A DNA stretch of 64,000 bases from Cryptomeria japonica (taxonomy: Eukaryota > Streptophyta > Pinopsida > Cupressales > Cupressaceae): NCBI RefSeq assembly GCF_030272615.1, contig NC_081412.1, positions 665,552,352 to 665,616,351 of the forward strand, in the 5' to 3' direction. Numbering within the stretch: position 1 is the first letter of the stretch; the number at the start of each line of letters is the position of its first letter. The translations under genes were made by a program, and so were the position numbers. Shown here one piece after another: positions 1 to 11,486 of the stretch. Under the pieces are notes generated by a model. That model made no database searches. It saw only the letters and a list, made by a program, of their open reading frames with translations, and was not told the origin of the DNA.

Positions 1-1156
1 GGTTCCTTGTAAGGATGCATGAAGTCTAGACCACCAGGGCACATTGGGAGTTTACCATGATTTGTAAATAAGTGATAACTTAATAATTAATGGGTTGGGT
101 AGTTAGATTCATTAATAAAAATAAAATTTGATGTGAGCCTCATGACGTGATCCTAGGGAGGATGTTTTAGGATAAGCATGAGAAGTCCATTGCTATGGCT
201 AGTCATCCTCCCTTGATATTTCATAGGTTGAGATGGCTCCACATGTCCATTAGGACAGTTCCTTATGTTATTATGTTTTGAGGATGGCATGTGATGACAC
301 TCCACCCCTACATGTGTTCCCTTAATGATTTATGATTATGCCTTATTGGTTGTATTTATGTCTTGTTGAGTTGTACACCTCTGGGAGTTTATTCTTGTTG
401 TTTTGTGTTGGTTCTTGCATAAGAGTCCTTGTGTGATTAGTCTCTTTGGTTATAGGTGTCGACTTAGGTTTAGAGTGTGTGTTGGGACCTTGTGTCATTT
501 CCTAGCATGGGGGGTGGTTCATTTGGTTCCACATGGTCAGGTGGTTCGTGCTTTTTAGCCATTACGATGTTCTCTTGGATTCTTCTTGCATGGATGTGGA
601 TTCTTCTTCATAACAATTATGGATGTACCATGTAGTAGATTTATGTAATGAATATGATGGAATTCATGTAATGTAATATTCTTGTATGTAGTAGTTGGGA
701 TCTTGAAATAGGAAGAGTTATGCTTATGATGTATTTTATGTAATTTTGTAATTGTAAGAAGGTAGTAGTTGGAATTTAAGATTATGTCATGGATTGTAAT
801 ATGAATATATGATGTATCACGTTGTACTTATCGAATGTAAGAAATATCCTTAAGTGTATTGGTAAATGAAATGGAATGGATTTATATTTGTCTTAATTGT
901 ATTGGTTGAAATTGAATTCCACGAAATGATTAGGATGTGATTGAAATGAGAAGGAACCTTAATGAATGGATTAGTATTAATGAGAATGTTGGAGAATATG
1001 ATTAGATGAATCATTCATGTAGATGCATTGTTAGGAAGGAAATTATGCATTGTATGTAAGGGATTGTTAAGTAAAAAGATTGCATTAAGATTCTTGCATT
1101 ATGCATTTGGAATTAATGTTAAAATTAATGGTCATGTTAGGGAATTAGATACGATT
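1..1156. other. AT-rich flank, no gene seen
   Basis: No open frame of note and no recognised domain. The second half is AT-rich with many short variations on 'gaatgtaat'. It is the original target DNA of the retrotransposon that starts at 1162, and its continuation is at 13558. The first 560 bases are more mixed in composition and could be an old repeat, but I do not recognise one. Confidence 0.5.
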
Positions 1157-1161
1157 GAAGT
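1157..1161. repeat. Target site duplication GAAGT (left)
   Basis: GAAGT directly precedes the TG of the 5' LTR. The same five bases follow the CA of the 3' LTR at 13553-13557. Five bases is the usual duplication size for Ty3/gypsy integrases. Confidence 0.9.
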
Positions 1162-1940
1162 TGTAGACACCTAAAATTGTCCTGACTAAATAAAATAATT
1201 TTATTTATTTAATTATTTAAGCCTAATTCTTCTATTAATTAAATAAATCTTTATTTATTTAATTAATTCATTAATCCTCTTCTAAGCCTTTTCTCATTTA
1301 AATAAATACATTTATTTATTTGAATTATCCTTTTTTCTAAATTAAATAAATACTTTTTTTTATTTAATTGATCTCATTTCTTCTATTAAATAAATGAATA
1401 TTTATTTATTTAATTAATTCATTAACCTTTTCTACCTATGACGCATGTCATTCATCTCTTAATTCCTACACTACCTACCCTCTCATTATTTTCTTTTAGA
1501 TACCTTCTAATCCTAGCCGACTATTTACTTTTACACCTCTTAATCTTATCCCTTCATTTTCTAAAGTGTCTTCTATATAAGAGGATACTCTCCTAATCAT
1601 TCTAATCAGTCTATTCCTCCCAAGAACTCTCTTAACTACGCTTTCAAACTTTCATATGTGATCAAGCCTACTTGCAACCACATTGTCATTCTTTGTTGAT
1701 CTCTTGTGCACACATAAAATCTGAGAGCAAATATATCAAGCAAGATCAATGGAGATAGGAAGAATGGAGATTCAAACCCTATTTGACATGTGATGGTATC
1801 ATCTTTCTAATTTTGTTGATTTGCATTGTCTTAGGTAATCTTCATATGTTATGGTGGATCTTTGTTATTGTTAGGCTAGGATTTCATGGTTGAATTCATT
1901 TAGTCTTTCAATATTGTTGTTTCCATTTTTACCATAAACA
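1162..1940 (+). repeat. 5' LTR, copy 1
   Basis: It starts TGTAGACACC and ends ACCATAAACA, and pairs with 12765-13552. The first third (about 1190-1430) is a series of AT-rich self-complementary blocks built from ATTAAATAAATA and TTTATTTATTTAAT, separated by short unique spacers. A TATA box follows at 1574. The rest (1600-1940) is more mixed and probably holds R and U5. Confidence 0.9.
1574..1580 (+). promoter_or_regulatory. LTR TATA box
   Basis: TATATAA in the context TTCTATATAAGAGG. The identical box is at 13197-13203 in the 3' LTR. The transcript start would be expected about 30 bases downstream, near 1610 (inference). Confidence 0.6.
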
Positions 1941-1962
1941 TTTTGGCATGCTTGGTGGGACT
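1941..1962 (+). other. Primer-binding-site region, copy 1
   Basis: The sequence after the 5' LTR begins TTTTGGCATGCTTGGTGGGA. It resembles the TTTTGGCGCCGTTGCCGGGG type of site found in Tat/Athila-group elements, with several changes. Those changes may have weakened tRNA priming. The tRNA identity was not checked. Confidence 0.5.
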
Positions 1963-2044
1963 CTTGTCCCTTTCGCATTTAACATCTTGGTTGTAGATTT
2001 TGTGTTTTTGAAGTTGTAGATATGACATTTCCGACAACATTTTG

Positions 2045-2320
2045 ACATTTTCGCATCTGCACATATCGGAACCATGTTTTTGCTTTTTTGTTGCATATGT
2101 GACCTCTGGAATCACGTTTGCGTTCGACATTACTTTACCTTTTTTGTAGTTTGTAGGGTCATGTCTATGTTCCCAAATCACGTCTGTGTATCTTTCAATC
2201 GCGCTTGCATTTTGGATCCGTGTCTATGTTTCCTAAGCACATCTGCGAGGGTTTAAGGCATGTTTGTGTCCTTTAACCACGTCTACGTGAGATTTAATCG
2301 CGTCTATGTTTCTGATTTTA
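2045..2320 (+). repeat. Leader motif array (CACGTCTGTG-like), block 1
   Basis: A short degenerate motif around CACGTCTGTGT recurs about every 20-30 bases, as in AATCACGTCTGTGTATC and CCACGTCTACGTGAG. The spacers are unrelated. A second block is at 3510-3700. Motifs of the same kind, in the opposite orientation, are in the PMD intron near the 3' end. The function is unknown. The open frames across it (2074-2556) look incidental. Confidence 0.6.
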
Positions 2321-2681
2321 CAATTTTTGGTTTTTGTTCCAATTTTAAGGCTTTATTTCGTCAATTGGATTTCAGTTCTGGTTTATTCGGGCTAACATCT
2401 TGTGATCTAGCTAACAAATTGGTGCATCTTGTCCTTGAAGTAACACGTCTTGTTGAAGGCCCCCTTTTCATAAAGTCTTTTGGATCTAAAACTTACCTAA
2501 CTTGTGTGCTTGCAGGGGGGTATTATTGCAAAACTACTAAAAAATCTTTGTTGTAGATTTTTGGCAAGAGTTTTTTATCTTTATTGTGTGTCTTGTTTTC
2601 ATAGATTAGAAAACACTTCAATTGGCACACTAAAATTGAATCAGTGTCTTTTGTGTCTTGAGCAATAGGCTCTTTTTGTTT

Positions 2682-3250
2682 AATCTCTAGAGGGCATGTC
2701 TCCTCATGTGGTCACTAGGACTACTAGTGAGGAGAGAACAACCCAAGTGGTAGCGAGGAAAACCCACCTCTTCCGAACCACTATAAATAATTGTATCCAT
2801 GGTGAAAGCTATGGATAACGTGTGTTGATTAGTTCATACCGACACTATGTCTCCCCATAAACCCGTTTGATCAAATTTATTTGATCAGTAGTAGGGCGCA
2901 ACCCCTACCAGCTAGGAGCCTTCTGTATTTACAGAGCTAAAAGTGTTGCATGTATGGCCACATGAGCAAATGCCCTTACTAGCACCTTTTTTAATTTTAG
3001 AAAGCCAAAATCCTTCTAGTTGTTGGGGCGGGAGGTCGAACCTCTAGAGTGGCCCACACACATACGGTTCTTAGTAGAGATACAAAGTTTACCACGGGGA
3101 GTTTTCATGGGGATTGATGCTTGGCTGCCCCAGAGAAGTAAGTTCCAAAGGTGGAGCCAGTGGGGTCAAGCATCTATGTATCTACTTTGAATAGTGTAGC
3201 TTCATGGTAAACCCCATGTGGGATCAACAACTATTGTCCTGGCCAACCTT
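2682..3250 (+). other. Conserved non-coding leader block, copy 1
   Basis: This block aligns by eye with 54655-55205 in a second element whose LTRs are unrelated. Shared landmarks include CCGACACTATGT, CTGTATTTACAGAGCT, GTGGAGCCAGTGGGGTCAAG and GGAGTTTTCATGG. No shared open frame is seen. Conservation of a leader between families with different LTRs suggests an RNA function such as packaging, dimerisation or internal initiation (inference). Confidence 0.65.
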
Positions 3251-3509
3251 AGAAATTATGCTTGTCTTCTTTTAAACATTAAAACATTCAAGATCAAACA
3301 TCAAAACATTGTGTCTTTTGTGTCTTCAAGTGTATGAAAAAATATTTTTAAATCAAACAACACACTTTCTTTTGAGTCATTTTGAGTCCAAACACTTGTA
3401 AACATTGAGTTCCCATCAACATTGTGTCCTCTTGTCATGGAAAAGCAGTCAAAATTCAAATTAGGTCACAACAACAACTTTACAAATTGGAAAAATTGCA
3501 CTCAGTTTC

Positions 3510-3700
3510 TGGAAACACATTTGTGTAGTGTTTAAACACGTTTATGTCATTTAATCAAGTCTGTGTAGGACAGAAACACGTCTGTGTTATCATAAGAAAA
3601 TATGCATTCACAAAATCTCATAAATGCATCTATGCAATATTCAAAAATGTCTGTGTTGGGAAAACGCATCTGTGAAGCATACAGGCATGTCTGTGTTCAG
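3510..3700 (+). repeat. Leader motif array, block 2
   Basis: At least six copies of a CACGTYTGTGT-like motif, for example AACACGTCTGTGTTATC and AGGCATGTCTGTGTTCAG. The orientation is the same as block 1. Confidence 0.55.
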
Positions 3701-4251
3701 CATTGAAAAACACTTACAATCTAGCAAACAGGAGCAGTCAGTTTCAAACTTATTGAGCTTCCTAGGTTATCTCTTTGGGTTTTCATGTATAATTCAACCT
3801 ATCTTTGGCTCTCACAAAGTTCATCATTGCTTTAGACCTTGCATTACATTCACAATTGTCTAAACTTGAGTCAAAAGGTCACTTGGTTGTCCTTATCTTG
3901 CTTTGTCAACACACTACATACAACAACATTTTGCTAAGCGGTCCCTCATCAAGGTCTATCACCTTTGGGTCTCATTTGGTCTTACTTAGAGTCAAGGTCA
4001 ATATACCTCATCAAGAGAATCTATCATCTCTTTAGAAGTCACACCTACTCTACTACATACATATTTGGTTTTACACTTTGGACATTGAAAGCACACCTCG
4101 GAATTCATTTACATTCCATCCAACTCTTGGTCTTCTATACTCTTTCCATCTTCATCTAGTCTCATACATCTTGGTAACAACCTAGTTCATGGTTGAAACT
4201 TGTTCCCAAAAATATAGGAGAGAAGCTAAATAGGCTCAAGAGTCTGCAAGC

Positions 4252-6351
4252 ATGAGTGCCTATGAGTATGACAATGATATCTTTTTCAATTTTGATCATA
4301 CTACATTACCTGACATGGATGCTTATAGAAATATTCAAAATGTTGAGAACATGGATAACACAAACAACAATGATACACACAATGATGATATGGACAATAT
4401 TTCAGTACATTCAGCAGAAGTGGAAGACTCCATCATGGATCCCCATTTTAATAGATTGGTTGAGGAAATCATGAGAAGGGATACACAATATTTCCTACAA
4501 GTGATGGCACAAAGTGGAGCCAAGATACCTCATGATTTTGACATGTCTCAAATAATGGAAAATTGACCTATGCAAGAACTTCAACTCAACATGGATCAAA
4601 GGAGGCCTAATAGTGGGGGCACTAGAGGACCACGTTTCATGTCTGAGTCAACATCATCCTTGTTTCAAAAACTTGAGGTCCCAAATACACATGGTCAATC
4701 TTATGATACTCATGAAGGAGCATATCATGAACAACTTCATCTACCCAGACCATTATGAAAGTCTTATGCAGATAAATACACTCATTTTCATACCAATGCT
4801 AAGGACCAACCTCCAAAACAATTGGATATCCAAAGGCATGCTCAAAAAATAGACACAAGAAAACCCCGTGTCAAATTTGGGGGCAACACACAAGAGAAAA
4901 CTCATGACATGCCTATAGAATATGATATACATGGACAAATTAGACATTCCATTCCTCATTATGACTCTATACCAAGTGGTCCCTATACATAGTATCATTA
5001 TAGACCTCCTCCATATGAGAAAGTTAATGATCAATACCATCCATATATGCAGTATCCTCCTCCACCTAGTGGCTAGGGCATGGGATATGGCCCAAGAAGT
5101 CAATCTCCACCCAAGAACAATTTGGAACAGCAAATAAAGGACTTAAAAAAGAAAATGGAGGACATTAATACACCAAAACTATTTTATACAATGAGAGACA
5201 TATGTCCCTATCCATTTGACAAAAACATTCCAATGCCTCTTTTTCCTACACATTTTGTAACACCAAAGTTTGATAAGTACAAAAGCAAGGGAGACCCTAA
5301 GGCACATATAAGATGATTTTTCACCACTTGCATTGAGGTAGCATCAGAAGAAACATACTTGATGAGATTGTTTCCACAAACCTTAAGTGATCAAGCTATG
5401 GAATGGTTCTCCCAACTTCCACCTAGAATTAAGTCATGGGGTGATCTAGCAGAAGCTTTCATACAACATTTCCCATATATCATAGAGATAGATATATCAA
5501 TCACCACTTTGTGCAACACCAAGCAAAAGGATGGGGAGTCATTTTCATCATTCTTACAAAGATGGAGGAATTTAGCTAGCAGGTGCTCTTGTGAAATTCC
5601 ACAAAAACAAATGGTAGAGATGTTTACACAAAATGTCAACAAAGAGATTGATTATGACTTGAGGAAAGCTTGTTTGTCCACTTTCAAGGATGTAATTGAG
5701 AAAGGCTTAGGGACAGAGAAGGTCCTAATTGAGCAAGGCATCATCAAAATATTCAAAGAAAACAAAGAGGACTTTAAAGGAAAAGACAAGCCACGATTTT
5801 GGAACAAGAACAAGAACACAATAAATGATGGCGTTGTTGATGCTAACACTATTAAACCCTAAATCATTCTTACTGGATCAAGTTCTACAAACAACCAAGT
5901 AAACACTCAAGCAACTTCAAAATCACGAAGGAAGTACACCCCATTGGGAGAACCACTTGAGTCAACTTTCAAGAAGCTAGTGGCAAACAAGATAATAACA
6001 ATTCCAGACAATCCTCCATATGAGCCAAAGGTTAAACCAAATTGGTGGAATCATGATGAGTACTGCGAATATCACAAGAGCAAGGGACAAAAAATAGGAA
6101 ATTATCATCACTTGAAGAACATCATACAGGATCTTATTGATAGAGGTGACATTGAGATCGAAGGACATACATCCAATCAAGAACATGAGATGTTTAAGGA
6201 ACCATTCCCTAAACACGACAAGGGAAAATCCAAAGCCACAGATGAGAAAGCCAACTATACCAAAGCATCCTATAACTATGATCCAATTGTTAATCACATT
6301 TTGATGGACAATTATGTCTCTACTATTATCATAAAAGGACAAAACACCTAA
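4252..6351 (+). pseudogene. gag: gag of Tat-like element, copy 1, in one frame with nonsense codons
   Basis: Gag forms the particle that packages element RNA. The start is the ATG at 4252 (MSAYEYDND). The same frame continues to 6351 and is broken only by stop codons, including TGA at 4564, TGA at 5314 and TAA at 5860. The order is: a variable acidic N-terminus; a coiled region with NNLEQQIKDLKKKMEDI near 5119; the retrotransposon gag domain (about 5170-5750), with DQAMEWFSQLPP and FLQRWRNLASRC; and a remnant zinc knuckle near 6055 (CEYHKSKGQKIGNYHH). The usual knuckle is C-x-Y-H...GH...C, so its second half is altered here. The C-terminus ends GQNT at 6351, and protease continues in the next frame. 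The N-terminal segment also matches 56196-56483 in the second element. It is a broken gag. Confidence 0.85.
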
Positions 6352-6535
6352 AAATTATACCCAGAGACCTAAAGTTGTCCTAAAAGGCATTGGACCTTCT
6401 TTTGAATCTACCTCTGAATGTAATGTCACAACTCAATGAGGTAAGGTCACTTTGCAAGGTGCTCCAGCTAAAACTATCACTTCTTCATCATCCAAACCTG
6501 AGTACGACCTTGTAGAATAGTTAGGGAAGACACCT

Positions 6536-6778
6536 ATGCTTATCTCCATCCTTGATCTTTTACGCATATCCCCTGCACATAAAGTCATCCTTGATAAAAA
6601 TTTGAGAGAAACCTTTGTCCCCACTGATCTAAACGTGGACCAGTTTCAAGCCATGGAGGGATACTTTTCCATTCCACATTCTCTTACATTCACCGAAGCT
6701 GACAATGCCTCTGTAAGACAACCACATAATGCACCTTTACACATTGAAGCCTTCCTACACAAAAACTGAATAAAATGA
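6536..6778 (+). pseudogene. gag-protease junction segment with two stops
   Basis: This segment (ISILDLLRISPAHKVILDKN) matches the conserved stretch before the aspartic protease in Tat-group polyproteins. It is in the same frame as the large protease ORF that follows, with TGA stops at 6767 and 6776. The gag frame is shifted relative to it somewhere in 6350-6535. Confidence 0.65.
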
Positions 6779-8335
6779 GTCCTGATAGATGGAGGAGAAG
6801 GTCTGAACATTTGTACATTGAACACTCTTAAACAATTGGGATATTCTGAAAAAGTTATGAATTCTAAACATACTATCACCATTAAGGCATATGAAGACGA
6901 GGAGCACTCATCCAAAGGCACAATCACCTTACCTCTTAGAGTAGGGCCAGTTACAAAGGAAGTGGTTTTTCAAATCCTTGATCTAGATCTCACATACAAG
7001 ATACTCTCGGGATGCCTATGGATTCATGAAATGAGAGTTGTTCCCTCAACAGATCATCGATGTATCAAGTTCCCATACAATGGAGTTGAAGTGACTGTCA
7101 AAGCTTATCCAAACCCATTCATATATTGCAACAATCTGCAACCTAGATCAAAAATAACAATCCCAGTCAATCGAGAGGTTGTTCCTTCATCAGCGTATAT
7201 TTATCCAGAATCCTTGAAAGCTTCTACATCAAAGAAAACAGAGATCAAAGAAAAGTTCAAGGTTAAAGACATGGGATGTGGTGAGTATATCTTTCATGTT
7301 GATCAACTCTTGCTATCTCCTAAGACATTTAGTCAACAAGAACAACCTAAAAACAATTTGCAATGCCAAGGAATTGGGTATGAACCGCCTAGTGTTGTGG
7401 CTACTAAGTTTGAATGCAAATATCCTCTAGTGGTGCAAGCAACTCTTGATATCAATAGTCCTAAGAGTAGTTCTAGAAAAAAATCTATTGAGCGTATCGC
7501 CAGCCCTCTTGAGAACTCACATATCTTTACCATTTCATCCACTCATTCCATTTCCATTCATCTCCCAAACTTGGATCAACAAGAATCACAGAAGCCCTTA
7601 CTCATTGGGGATAAAAAATTAAGCTTTGAAAAGAAAAATATAAGAGTCAAAAATAAAGAGAAGTCATTTAATACAAATCAAAATCAAAAGCTACTGGACT
7701 TTGCAAAAATCAAGGTCAAGGATAAAAATCCCACGAAAGAAAAAGAACAAGAGTTGATCTCCCCTAATATCAAAATAACTGGGGGAAAAAGTTTTACAAT
7801 TTCAAGTCAAAAAATATACTTGTTGATCCTAAGTCTCCATCATGTCATGATAATTTCACTTCTTTTCGCAATCATAAGCCTTCATTCCTCATCCACTTGT
7901 TTTACACATCCTTTCCCTTCTGGCGATACATCATGGACCTTTAATGGAGCTTACTCGGGGGACTTTGTTATCAGGGATGACCAAAATTCTTTAGGTGACA
8001 CGCATATGGGCCTATGTAGTTCACACACTAGTAATTCTATCTCAGTTCCTTTATCAAGGAAGACAGTCACTCGAGATACACATCATTCAGTCAATGAACA
8101 ATGTAGTTACAATCACAAGGTAAAGCCTCGCACATTTGAGGTAGGTGACTTGGTTCTCAAGGAAAGCCCTAAAAATCAACAAGACAAAGAGAAGGGCAAG
8201 TTTGAACCAAATTGGCTTGGTCCTTACATCATTACAGTAGCCTATGGATCTGGTGTATATCAGCTCTCAACCCCAGAGGGTCAACCTTTGGAAGATTCTA
8301 TCAACAGCATGCACCTTCGCAGGATCTACACATAG
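6779..8335 (+). CDS. Protease - hydrophobic linker - integrase C-terminus fusion ORF, copy 1
   Basis: A 518-aa frame opens after the TGA at 6776 and ends at the TAG at 8333. It begins with the retroviral aspartic protease core VLIDGGEGLNIC, where DGG replaces the usual D-S/T-G. The second protease motif follows (LDLTYKILSGCLWIHEM), where families usually have LLGRPWIH. The middle is a lysine- and serine-rich linker with no recognised domain. At about 7810-7884 comes a hydrophobic run (YLLILSLHHVMIISLLFAII) long enough to span a membrane. The end (about 8120-8332) is the integrase C-terminal region, with FEVGDLVLK, KGKFEPNWLGPYI and MHLRRIYT. Reverse transcriptase, RNase H and the integrase core, normally 3-4 kb, are missing. 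The same fusion is at 62312-63950 on the - strand. An intact frame after so much loss suggests either selection or a young deletion. The catalytic change DSG to DGG makes protease activity uncertain. Confidence 0.8.
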   Translation, partial: VLIDGGEGLNICTLNTLKQLGYSEKVMNSKHTITIKAYEDEEHSSKGTITLPLRVGPVTKEVVFQILDLDLTYKILSGCLWIHEMRVVPSTDHRCIKFPYNGVEVTVKAYPNPFIYCNNLQPRSKITIPVNREVVPSSAYIYPESLKASTSKKTEIKEKFKVKDMGCGEYIFHVDQLLLSPKTFSQQEQPKNNLQCQGIGYEPPSVVATKFECKYPLVVQATLDINSPKSSSRKKSIERIASPLENSHIFTISSTHSISIHLPNLDQQESQKPLLIGDKKLSFEKKNIRVKNKEKSFNTNQNQKLLDFAKIKVKDKNPTKEKEQELISPNIKITGGKSFTISSQKIYLLILSLHHVMIISLLFAIISLHSSSTCFTHPFPSGDTSWTFNGAYSGDFVIRDDQNSLGDTHMGLCSSHTSNSISVPLSRKTVTRDTHHSVNEQCSYNHKVKPRTFEVGDLVLKESPKNQQDKEKGKFEPNWLGPYIITVAYGSGVYQLSTPEGQPLEDSINSMHLRRIYT

Positions 8336-9581
8336 CTCTCAAGAGTATCCTAATTCAAAAAATACAAAAAGCCATAAAAATAAAAAATCGTTACTTGGTG
8401 AAAACCTAACAAACAGGTGACACAAAAAAAAAAATTGAAAAAAAAGAGAAGTAAATCAGTCTCATGGATTCAATCAGTTTCAAATAGGACACAGCAGCAA
8501 TGGAATTCAACAAATCAAATCTTTCAACAAACTCAGACAACATTATGGTTCAGTGCTATCTATCCTTTTGTGAAAGAAAACATTGTGACCACAATCAAAT
8601 AGACTTATACAAGTGACAAGAGACACTAAAACTTGAGGACTACAATGCATGTTCATGTCGAGTCTTGGTTTTCTTTTGATTTTATCTTTTTGGTGACATG
8701 TCTTTTAGCTTTTCCGGGATGTCTCTGACTAGAGATTCTATCTCCAGGATGTCTTTGACTAGAAAGGCGAGGATGGGGTATTGTCACCTATTTTTCTTTG
8801 TTGTTTGTGGATCATCTCTTAGTAATGCTATGGCTTGTCCAAGGATATGAGAACACTAAGATTCTAGTGTGAATGGGGGCATTCCTTATTTGTAACTGTC
8901 TGATCTCCATGCAAATGGGTACAATGACTTTCTAGGTCGAACATATACCTTGATTGTCATAACGTATTTGCCATAATAAAGCTCAATGATGATAACGCAC
9001 AAGAAGCTCTTTCAATTTCATATCTTCTATCTTCCATCCCCCTTTATTGATTGACCTCCATCGTCCTGCTTGAGTCTATGTAGCCCATTATGACCTAATA
9101 TAATGGAATGCCAAAAATATCTACATTTCATGTAGTCTGCACCTGCATTATAGTATATTAGCATTTCATACACACATATAGGTATCATAATTACATCACA
9201 TCCTGGGCACAACACATGTTAGCACATTTTGCATTCTCATCATGTAAATAGTTATTTGCATTATCATATTCATCTTCATTTCATACATTCACATTGGCAT
9301 TTGCATAACTTAAAAACATAAAAGAACAAAAATATTGTATTTCATTATGTACATATTTGCATCCATATCATAAGCATCATATATAAACATGCATCACATA
9401 GAACCAACATCACATAGGTACACATGCATATAGTTGTCGCAAGTATGAATCATCTCATATATATATAAGAAAAGTGTCATGATACAATGATGTCAAAATA
9501 CATATGGCTACAATCACTCAAAGGTGTCTACATCATCATACAAAAATGGTACAAAACTGATACATAGGGAGCCCTCTAAGG
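8336..9581 (+). other. Post-pol non-coding region, copy 1
   Basis: No gene seen. The 8640-9060 stretch (AAACTTGAGGACTACAATG, then a twice-repeated GGGATGTCTCTGACTAG-like motif) matches 61080-61560 in reverse orientation in copy 2, so it belongs to the element. 9090-9500 is AT-rich with many CATATA and GCAT words and lies 3' of the antisense PMD gene. Confidence 0.6.
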
Positions 9582-11486
9582 CTATGATGAACTCCCTCCC
9601 TTGGAGCTAGTTGGCCTTGATGGATTTTGAGCCCTGGAAGGACCCACCCCAAGATCATCTCTCCTACCCCCTCTATCTGGTGGTGGTGGAGGACCCATGA
9701 CCCCACCACTAGACGCCTGTCTCTTATCTCTCCCTCCAGTGGTCATCGTCGTCCGCGATGGTCTTCGGAAGCTCCTAGCCCACTGATCTGGTGGTACCAC
9801 TCCATAGTACAGGTCTCTCTAGTAGCCTATCTCCTCCCCTGTACGCAGAACATAGGCATATCTAGCCCTCGTGTCCTCTGTTTCCTGCCTCCCTGCCCTT
9901 AGTGTTGTCTCAGCCTCTGTATAATGTTGAGTAGTCTGATCCCTCTCCTACTTAGTGTCCCTCAGTTGTCTACTAAGCCTGGTTGCCTCCCTCTCCAGAC
10001 CTTGGATCTCATCTGCCTGTCCCTGGCAGATCTCCCACAAGGCTAGTAACTCATCCTCCTCCTCTCTCCCCTCATCCTGTCCCTATGGGTTCTCCTCACC
10101 CTGTCCTTGTCCCTGTACCTATCTGGGAACCTATTTTATTGGCACCTATAATGGAAATCCACCTCTACCCCTCACTACATGCACCTGTCTCTCCTCCCCA
10201 CCCTCTCTCCTTTAAGCCACTCTCCTCTCTATCACTGCCCCTCACCTTCGTCGTCGGCCTCTCCCTCCACCACCCCCACTATCATCTCCATCACCTCCAC
10301 CATCACCTTCTATCAGCTCCCCTGGATCCATCAGCCGTGGAAATGGATTCTCTCCCCAATTTGTAGTGTACTCTGCATCCATCCCTGCATCCTCTACATC
10401 TTCCCATATGTCCCAAGGCATGGGAACCATCTCTACCATCTGTGTCACTACCTGATCATAAGATAGTAACAGACCAAAATGCATATGATCCCTCATTGTC
10501 TGTGCATACATCCCCAACCCCTGTGGATTCCATTGTATCCTACTAAACTGCTTGCATACCTTGTCAATCAACTGCCTCTCAATAATATATGGTATCTGAT
10601 CGATCAGATACCTGCTCCTGAACACATATGCCAACTCCACTACGTCATCCTCTCACTCTTCATACTCTCAGTAAAGCCTCCATACCACACTGTCTATCTC
10701 ATCAATCACCCTAGGCCAATACTCTAGCCTCCCAATCTATGGCTAGGAAGTAATCATATCATAAAGATGTACAAAACTACGTCCATGTCCTCTGCCTCTA
10801 AAATGTATCAGACGTGTAATCAACAGATTCTTATATGCCCATACCTGCAGCAATGTCACTCTGCATCCCAATCTTGTTGATCCATGATATACAAACTGAT
10901 GTAGCTCATAGTACAAGTGTGCCAGCAGACACGATCCCCGTGCAAACCTAGTGTGCTCAGTCACCAATGTCTCTAGAGTCCTCCCCCATCCCAGAGCCAA
11001 CCCTCGTGTTGCCCTGTCCGAACATAGTAACCCACTGATCACTCCTGCCAGCACCACCGATAAAGAAACTCTTGTCTGTGTCATGGTGTCCCAAGCCACC
11101 TGTCTTGCCCTCATCTCCAGTCCTGGATCCTAGAACACTCATCTCAGTGCATCGTTGTCTCCCTCTCGATCGTAAGGAACTAACTCCCCAACAATCGGTA
11201 TCCTTAGTATCCTATATACATCCTCTAAGGTGACTGTCATCACACCCATCAGCAAATGAAATGTGCATGTCTTTGAGTACCATCTCTTAGCTAATGTAGT
11301 CAGCAATCCCATGTTTGCCTAAAACTCGGGCACATATATAATGTATCGCAAGCCCATAGCCTCCACTATTGCCCTATCCTCAAATGTCAACTTGGGTTGT
11401 AAACTTTGAGTCGAAGGGAATCTCTCCCGTGACTCCAGCATTGATAGGTCCTCCTGCAGTCAAGAAAATCAACTGTGTCAATCCTA

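Noticed and set aside
4753..5133. 126-codon open frame on the - strand over gag
   Set aside because: It lies opposite the gag frame and has no motif; a shadow frame.
7810..7884. Hydrophobic segment as an envelope protein
   Set aside because: One membrane-length run without a signal peptide, a surface domain or a position after integrase; calling it env is not supported.
10179..10466. Open frames on the + strand across the PMD gene (Ser/Leu/His-rich)
   Set aside because: They are the complement of the Gly/Asp/Arg-rich PMD region and simply shadow it.
9582..11453. PMD gene read as an aminotransferase or as PP7 phosphatase
   Set aside because: The family name 'aminotransferase-like' is historical; no PLP-binding lysine motif or phosphatase metal-binding motif is seen.
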